Positions 54,831 to 64,000 of a stretch of DNA of 64,000 bases are shown one piece after another. The DNA is from Piliocolobus tephrosceles. Lineage: Eukaryota; Chordata; Mammalia; Primates; Cercopithecidae. The stretch is taken from positions 160,983,485-161,047,484 of the forward strand of contig NC_045439.1 of assembly GCF_002776525.5 (NCBI RefSeq). The letters run 5' to 3'. How positions within the stretch are numbered: position 1 is the stretch's first letter; each line of letters opens with the position of its first letter. The notes beneath the pieces are model-generated. The model ran no database searches and was not told where the DNA came from. It worked only from the letters and a program-made list of their open reading frames with translations. The position numbers were made by a program, and so were the translations under genes.

Positions 54831-55801
54831 ATTTAGCTTTTCTGCAAAGAAATGGATCAAGAGATTAAATTGTAACACCCAAAAACCCTTGCCAATTTTT
54901 CATGAACATACCACAGTCAAAATCTCTTCCATTAGTGTATGTACGGAGACCAGGAACTAGGCATTTTCTGACAAGTAATTACCTTCCATGGAGAAGATAA
55001 GGGTGTCAATAGCGAGATGGTGATGAAGTGAAGGCCAGGGTATCACGAACACCGTATCTTAGTTCATCTGCCTTCCTCGGCTGTAAGCAGAATGTCGTTC
55101 TGAAAATAGCACAATCAAGTGAGATACCTTGAGCAAAAAAAAAAAAAAAAAAAAAAAAATGAACTGCCTTCTCAGCACATCGCCTTTCCTGGTACATGAT
55201 TGGTTTCTATTATCAACTATAAATCAGGTTTGATTTAGAGCTATGTTCTGCTTATATCAGGACTTTTCAGTTACTCTATCAGAATTCCTCAATATGATTT
55301 TATTTTTAAAAGTTAATTCAGAAAGTGTGTTTCTGGGAACCTACCATAATCATTCTTGCTTTTATTGCAAATATGTTTATGTGTATATATATAATTTTTT
55401 TCAATTCAAAAGCCCATGGAACTCCCTTTAACTGTAACCACTAAAACGTCAATAAATGCAGTAACTATCTGAATTGATGAGACTCTCAACCGAAACCCAG
55501 TCTTTCTGACATATAAGTTGTCCAATAACAGGATTGATTGACAGCTTTCATAAGAGGAGCTTCCACAACGGGAGCTTCCACATGCATTACCAGGCTGCAC
55601 ACTTTGAATTGCAGCCTTGTCAAAAGATGCTCTAAAAAGACTGATTGGTTCTGATTCACCTAAAAAAGGAGACTTGCCAGCGTGCATCAAAATACAGAGA
55701 AAAGTGGAGTATCCTCACCCAGCACTCTCTATGCTCTATTTTGGAATATTAATACCAAGGAGAGTTTACCCGGAAACTGTCAAAAGTCAAACAGATTTCT
55801 T
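54831..55801. other. Unassigned, with a 25-bp A run (55135-55159)
   Basis: No gene recognised. The uninterrupted A25 could be the tail of a small retroposed sequence, but no parent RNA, polyadenylation signal or target-site duplication is evident. Confidence 0.4.
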
Positions 55802-56104
<303 letters not shown>

Positions 56105-56115
56105 CTAGATTTCTT

Positions 56116-56503
56116 AAAACAGACAAGAATCAGCCTCAAGAGAAAGATTAGCCTTTTGAGAAGAACTGCTTGGACTTATCTTAAGGGACTATGGTTACAT
56201 CCAAACCCCACTAGAAATATTCCCACTAGATTTTAAAACAGGACTTACTTTGTTTCTTAATTAAACAATATATTCAAAAGAGAACAGGATTATCCTTCCA
56301 CAAAGAATGAAACAGTGATGCTTCTTGCCTGACGTCTTCCTCTGGCCTTAGACCATGCTATGCAGCAGAGGCTTAAAAATGGTTGGGGCAACTCCTGCTT
56401 CAGTGAGAATGTCTAAAATTCATGTCCACAAAAAGGTATACAGACCAGGCGTGTACTCTTCACAGCGAGTATGTTATCAAAAACTGCAGTGCCAGGTTTT
56501 TCT
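56116..56503. other. No recognised feature
   Basis: Unassigned. Confidence 0.4.
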
Positions 56504-56593
56504 AAATGTTAACCCTTCAAGAAGAAAAAGATTTGGCAGCACCATGGGTAATATAAAATGAGCAGCGATAGGTGACCCTAGAATGAATGAAAG
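56504..56593. repeat. 90-bp repeat, copy 1
   Basis: About 87% identical (78 of 90 by hand alignment, no gaps) to 58742-58831 in the same orientation. Core 'gaagaaaaagatttggcagc' then 'accatgggta'. No family recognised. Confidence 0.93.
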
Positions 56594-56831
56594 AAGCGAC
56601 ATTTTTTCCTTAGGGTGGTATGCATTCATGGAGAGTGTGTAACGTAGGAATAACAGCAGGTACCAAAGCAAAACTCCAAGACCGCATGGAAAGATAGGCT
56701 ACATTACACTTAACAACATTCAGCTCATAGTGCAGACCTATGTAGAGCAGCCAAACTAGGATTGTTTTATGTTTCCAAATTGCCAGGACTCTTTGTGTTG
56801 TAAAAATAACAAAGGTGATGAGGATGATAGG

Positions 56832-57569
<738 letters not shown>

Positions 57570-57570
57570 A

Positions 57571-57603
57571 TTAATGTCCCTGAATCTCAGTTACCTGTAA
57601 AAT
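57571..57603. repeat. Right inverted arm (MIR segment)
   Basis: 33 bp complementary to 56940-56972 at 31 of 33 positions. The shared internal deletion relative to the MIR consensus ('acaggtaactgag' where MIR has 'acagatgaggaaactgag') shows the arms derive from one another. Confidence 0.9.
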
Positions 57604-57732
57604 ACCTACCTGTCCTATCATATAGCTAGTGATAATAGGAATAGGAATAAAACCCAAATAGAAATCCTGCATCTATGCTAACTTAAATAGCAACTGTATT
57701 GTAAAATAACTGCAGTCTACCTTGCTTTCAAT
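57604..57732. other. Possible further inverted MIR homology, diverged
   Basis: In reverse complement, 57604-57640 still resembles MIR ('gataggacaggtaggt') with a gap relative to the left arm. Beyond that it is unassigned. Confidence 0.4.
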
Positions 57733-57742
57733 AAATAGAGCA

Positions 57743-58741
<999 letters not shown>

Positions 58742-58831
58742 AAATGTTAATCCTATAAGAAGAAAAAGATTTGGCAGCACCATGGGTACTGCAAAATGAG
58801 TGGCAGTAGGTGACCCTAGAATAAATGCAAG
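58742..58831. repeat. 90-bp repeat, copy 2
   Basis: Partner of 56504-56593. Lies 18 bp before an antisense L2. Confidence 0.93.
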
Positions 58832-58849
58832 TGCTGTTTTCCCATTTAT

Positions 58850-60035
58850 CCATCCATTCATTCTACAAATATTTACTGAGCATGTGCCATGAGCCCAGCA
58901 GACATAGCTCCTGTCCTCAACATGCTCAAAGATTACTGAGGGCGTAAATAAGAAAATCACCTATGTCATTTACGGGCACAGAAGGGGCGCTCCTAACCCA
59001 GTACCAACAAAGCCATTCTTAAAGAGGCCACCTGAGAACTGAATCTTGAGGGACTGATAGTGGTAGCCAGGACCCCAGGCAGAGGTGCTGTCCAGATGAG
59101 GATGGAGCAGGTGAAATGCTTGAACAAACACGACCTGCTAAAGAAGCTTTTATGAGACTGAGGCTGAAGAGTCATGTGAGGCTGCATTTGGGGGAGAAGA
59201 GAACAGGGGGACCAGATAATGAAGAGCCTTGTGAAAGAAGTCATCTTAAAAACAACCAGGTCGCAGTGAGCCGAGATCGCGCCGCTGCACTCCAGCCTAG
59301 GTGACAGAGCAAGACTCTGTCTCAAAAAACAAGTCCTGAAGAATATTACAAGGGAGAAGAGCACTATCTAATGTGTACAATTCTGAAATAACTGCAGAGC
59401 CTATGCAGAAGTGATTGACAAGTGAGAAACGCATTTTAGAGGATTATTACTTTGGCACAGGGAAAAATCCTGTTGAGGGTTGAAACTGGAGAACATAGTG
59501 GTGGTGACAGATTGGAACATGGCAACTGACATGATACGTGGGATCAAAGAGGAAGGTTGACTCACAGGTGGAGCTGGTACCTGAGTGGGAGATGGCGGTG
59601 CTAGGGGAAGAAGTATTTGGGGACTGAGGATAGGGAGGATAACACTACAACTTCAGTTTAGGGTAGGATGCTCAAATGGCTTGTAAGTGGTTGAGATGAC
59701 TCTAAAATACTGTGTCTAAAATTAAAGAAGGAGGACAGAGTTAGAGAAATCTGGATTTTTTTGTTTTTTTGCAATAAATCATGGATTAAGTCACGGGGGT
59801 GAATATGTTGGACGAAGTAAATGTTTTCTCACACTGTCAAGATCCGAAGGCAGAACCCTGAGGAACACCAGCCTTTACATGGCACCAAGAAAGATAAAGC
59901 AAAAGAAAGACTGGTTGAAAAATAATGGCCTGAGTGGTTGGAAGAAAGCCAGCAGAGTGTCACAAAAAGCAGGGGAGGCCTTCCAACTTTTGCTCAACCT
60001 TGTAAAGCACTGAGGTCACGAGAACAATCACCACT
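58850..60035 (-). mobile_element. L2 element, antisense, about 1.2 kb
   Basis: Starts with the reverse L2 tail ('cattctacaaatatttactg', 'gagcatgtgccatgagccca') and continues through 'ctgagaactgaatcttgagg', 'gaccagataatgaagagcct', 'cagaaccctgaggaacacca' and 'aagcactgaggtcacgagaa', matching successive interior L2 blocks. No coding frame. Confidence 0.75.
59260..59329 (+). mobile_element. Isolated 3'-terminal Alu fragment (70 bp)
   Basis: Only the last part of an Alu right arm ('gtcgcagtgagccgagatcg' to 'gactctgtctcaaaaaa') sits inside the L2. 'aaaaacaa' occurs on both sides (59248-59255 and 59325-59332), compatible with a severely 5'-truncated insertion or a microhomology repair patch. Confidence 0.9.
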
Positions 60036-60854
60036 ACAAAATCAGGAGAATCTGGCCCATGCCAACAGATACAGGACTCAAGAGTTGCTTACCTGGAGTG
60101 AAGGCCTCAGACGCCAGACGCGAATAGGAACACTTAATAACGATCCAGATGATTTCCCAAAGGCTGAGGCGCTCCCGGGGCCTGCAGTCTGAGGGGAGCA
60201 CCTGCACGTTCCCAGGCTTTGCCTCTAGGACCTCCACCAGGTTTTCACACGAGGATCCAAGAGAGCTCTCACCATGACCTGGAGAGGGGTGGGAGGACTA
60301 GCCATCCTGAACCCTCCCAAATCCTTCCACAAACAAATGGCCGTTCTGAAACCTTGTTTTGGCTGGGGGAGGAAACCTCTTCCCCATCTGGGCTGCTCTA
60401 GCCTTCTTGTCACACCAAAGAGAAGAAAAAGCCACAGTCAGTGGAGGAGAGGACACAAAGAAAATAGCCTGGGGATGCTCAGCGCCTTGGGGGCCACTCC
60501 TAAGACACTTCTGAGGGACACATCCCTGAGTCACAGGTCCACTGAAAGACCGACATGTAATCAGAAGATGAGAGAATGCCTTTCTCCCTCACCTAATACC
60601 ATCAAACCAACAATCCTCCATTAATAACAATGGATTGCAGTTTAAAGAGCTGCAAGGCACAGAGTCTCTAAGGAGCAGTACAAAGAGAAACCCCAAAGCC
60701 AGAAGGAGAAAAAAGGCAAGCCCAGTAGAATTCTTGGAAGGCTCTGCTGCTCTGCCTACATCAGACATGAACACAGCCCAGCAGATATTCAAATTACACA
60801 CTAAAGGCATTCATCTCAGTAACTGTTACCCCATAAAACATGGGCCAATTTCTG
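60036..60854. other. Unclassified; possibly 5' region of the L1M that resumes at 62653
   Basis: Some wording ('gagagaatgcctttctccct', 'aactgttaccccataaaaca') looks repeat-derived and could be an L1M 5' end, but I cannot confirm it. Open frames up to 116 codons have no domain. Confidence 0.3.
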
Positions 60855-61168
60855 GGCCAGGTGCAGTGGCTCATGCCTGTCATCCCAGCACTTTGGGAGG
60901 CTGAGGCGGGCAAATCCCAAGGTCAAGAGATCGAGACCATGCTGGCCCACACGGTGAAACTCCGTCTCTACTAAAAATACAAAAAAATTAGCCAGGCGTG
61001 GTGGCGGCGCCTGGAGTCCCAGCTACTCGGGAGGCTGAGGCAGGAGAATTGCTTGAACCCAGGAGGTGGAGTGAGCCGAGATCATGCCATTGCACTCCAT
61101 CCCAGGTGACAGGGTGAGACTCAGTCTCAAAAAAAAAAAAAAAAAAAAAAAGAAAGAAAAAGAAAGAA
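60855..61168 (+). mobile_element. AluY/S-type element
   Basis: Sense Alu 'ggccaggtgcagtggctcat' with a small right-arm deletion ('ggaggtggagtgagccgaga') and a long A tail with AGAAAG variants. It abuts an L1 3' segment. Confidence 0.92.
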
Positions 61169-61507
61169 GATTTAAAGCAACCTAAGTATCCATCAACAGA
61201 TGAATGGATAAAGCAAATGTGGTATATATACATAATGGAGTGCTATTCAGTCATAAAAAGGAATGAGATTCTGTCATTTGCAACAACGTGGAGGAAACTG
61301 GAGGTCACTATGTTAAGTGAAATAAGCCATGCACAGAAAGACAACCTTCACATGTTCTCACTTATTTGTGGGAGCTAAAAATTCAAACAGTTGAACTCCT
61401 GGGGACAGAGTGTAGAAGGAAGGTTGCCAGAGTTTGGGAAGGATCGTGAAGTTGGGGGAAGTGGTGGTGGGGGAAGTGGGGATAGTTAATGGGTATAAAA
61501 ATATAGT

Positions 61508-62189
<682 letters not shown>

Positions 62190-62439
62190 CTAGTATTTAG
62201 TAGCACAATGGGGTGACTATAGTCAATAATAATAACTTAATTATATATTTCTAAATAACTAAAAGAGTATAATTCAATAGTAACACAAAGGATAAATGCT
62301 TCAGGTGGTGGATAGCCTATTTACGCTGATGTGATTATTACACATTGTATGCCTATATCAAAATATCTCAGGTACCCCATAAATATAGATACCTACTATG
62401 TACCTGCAGAAAATTAAAAATTAAAAAAATTGCCTGGCA

Positions 62440-62652
62440 CCTCTCCCTCCCACCCTCCCACACCAGGTGATCTCCAGATAGACCAGTTTCTGTTTGCCTT
62501 CCACCATGAGTAGAAGCAGCCTGAGGCCTCACCAGAAGCAGATGCTGGTGTCATGCTTCTTGTTCAACCTGCAGAACCATGGGCCAAATAAGCCTCTTTA
62601 TAAATTACCCAGCCTCAGCTATTTCTTTATAGCAATGCTAAATGAACTAAGA
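62440..62652 (+). mobile_element. LTR 3' part, MST/THE1 (MaLR) type
   Basis: Sense LTR end: 'gcctgaggcctcaccagaag', 'taagcctctttataaattac', 'ccagcctcagctatttcttt', 'atagcaatgctaaatgaact'. The 5' half is missing; it abuts an L1 poly(A)-like end. Confidence 0.8.
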
Positions 62653-64000
62653 CAAGGACTAACATGGTAAAGGTACTAATGGAAAAAGTAAATAACATAA
62701 AAGACCTGATAGAAATGGTAGCAGAGAGGTGGAAGCTATAGAAATCAAAAAGAAATGCTAGGAATCAAAAGTAATAGAAATGAAGAATAACTTTGACAGT
62801 CTCATCTGCAGACTCAACACAGCTGAAGAAAAAATCAGTGAACTTGAAGATATGTCAGTAGAAAGTTCATAAATGGAAACACACACACACACACACACAA
62901 ATACAAATAACAAAAGAAAACTTCCCAGTGCTGTGACACAGTATGAAAAGGTGTGTCATGCACATTCTTGGAGCACCAGAAGGAGCAGAAACAGAATGGG
63001 GCAGAAGAAATCTTTGAAGAAATTATGACGAAGAAGTTTCAAAATCAGTGACACCGGTACCACATCACAGATTCAGGAAGCTCACAGAATAACAAACAGA
63101 GTACACAATTTTTTTAAAAAACTGGAAAACGCATATTCAAACCATAAAGAAATAGACAAAATTTTGAAAGAAGACAAAGGGACAAAACACCCTATCTACA
63201 GAGGAACCAGAATACAAATAACAGCAGATACCATCCAAGAAAGAAAAGATTGGAGTAAAATATTTAAGAAAATAAAAACCCTGCCAATATAGGATTTGAT
63301 ATCCCATAAATTTTATATCTTACTTTTTATTAAAAGCGAAGGAAAAATATTTCTCAGCAAAGAAAATCTGATCCAGTTCTTTGAGAGTAGACCTACCATA
63401 TAACAGATGTTAAAATGTCTTCAGGCAGAAGGAGAATGATGTAGGTCAGAAACTTCTTCTCATGAAAGAGAGAAAGTATCAAAGGAAAGAAATGAAGGTA
63501 AAATAAATTATTTCACTTTTCTATTCTTAACTGAGCTAGAAGGTAACTGTCTGTTTGAGGCAATAATACTAACATATTGAAGTTGACAGCATATAGATAA
63601 GTGAAATGAGTAACTTCATAAGGGATGGAAGGAAAACTGGAAATGCTCTGTTATAAGGCACTAGCACTACACACGAAATAATGCTGTTTGAAGGTGGACT
63701 TAGATTATTTTAAAATGTATGCTATAAACCCTAGAACAATCAATGCAAAAAATTTATAAAGAAAGTATCATTGATATATAAAGAAAGGAGGCAAAATGAA
63801 ACTATGTAAAATATGCAATTTAAACCTGTGAAGGCAGAAAAATGGGGAGAAGAAAAAAGAACGATGTAATACAAAACAATTACTAAGATTCAGGTTTTAA
63901 TCCAACTATATTCATTACTACTTTAAACATTAATGGTGAAAATATACCAGATAAAGGACAGAAATTTTCAGATTGGATATATAAAAAAGACCCAACATGT
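62653..64000 (+). mobile_element. L1M-type element, sense: ORF1, inter-ORF and ORF2 start; runs off window
   Basis: Successive ORF1 landmarks: 'aaatgctaggaatcaaaagt', 'cagctgaagaaaaaatcagt', 'gagcaccagaaggagcagaa', 'cacagattcaggaagctcac', 'cagaggaaccagaatacaaa', 'gatgttaaaatgtcttcagg'. Inter-ORF wording follows ('gtaacttcataagggatgga'), then ORF2 start ('ccaactatattcattactac', 'catgt' at the edge). ORF1 is the L1 nucleic-acid chaperone; here it is broken by frameshifts and by an (AC)n expansion at 62879-62900. Confidence 0.85.
62879..62900 (+). repeat. (AC)11 microsatellite within L1 ORF1 remnant
   Basis: Uninterrupted AC dinucleotides 'acacacacacacacacacac' inside degraded L1 ORF1. Confidence 0.95.

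Noticed and set aside
55015..55106. C/D-box snoRNA candidate (GTGATGA at 55020, CTGA at 55100)
   Set aside because: No complementary terminal stem brackets the boxes and no convincing C'/D' pair is present.

Overview
The window reads as primate nuclear DNA with no intact protein-coding gene that I can recognise. Primate origin rests on about 15 dimeric Alu elements of J, S and Y type, a free-left-monomer-like copy, and L1 3' ends of primate type. One Alu (11667-11955) carries the diagnostic changes I associate with Old World monkey AluYRa-type elements, so an Old World monkey such as a macaque, baboon or guenon is the best guess (inference from one element). The window looks intergenic or deep-intronic and is built of nested retroposons of different ages.

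Layout. 1-8 kb: an L1 3' end, a complete short Tigger-type DNA transposon, an MLT1 LTR, two Alus plus an Alu fragment, a GGAA microsatellite and a 15-bp minisatellite. 8-13 kb: a sense L2 cut by an L1 3' end, then an antisense L2 carrying the monkey-type Alu and an old local duplication. 13-18 kb: a TTCC tract, an Alu, and an antisense HAL1/L1M ORF1-like block split by an Alu. 18-31 kb: almost free of Alus, with MIR and L2 pieces, an MST/THE1 LTR, a 570-bp TTCC tract, an MLT1 LTR, a 97-bp local duplication and a small hAT element. 31-35 kb: a long antisense old L1 split by an Alu. 35-44 kb: mostly unclassified DNA with several MIRs and a small CpG-dense patch. 44-49 kb: a composite antisense L1. 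49-54 kb: an 18-bp minisatellite broken by the only assembly gap (51271-51280), then two Alus. 54-60 kb: MER5A, Alus, a 90-bp repeat present twice, and a processed beta-tubulin pseudogene flanked by inverted copies of the same MIR segment, followed by an antisense L2. 60-64 kb: a dense nest of Alus and STRs inside an L1, an MST-type LTR end, and a sense L1M running off the window.

No genes act together here. The content worth attention is structural: retroposition with unusual junctions, local duplications, hairpins and unstable tandem repeats. I found no evidence of an undescribed biological system. The most unusual locus is the tubulin retrocopy at 56974-57569. Repeat family names come from recognition by eye and have not been checked against a repeat library.
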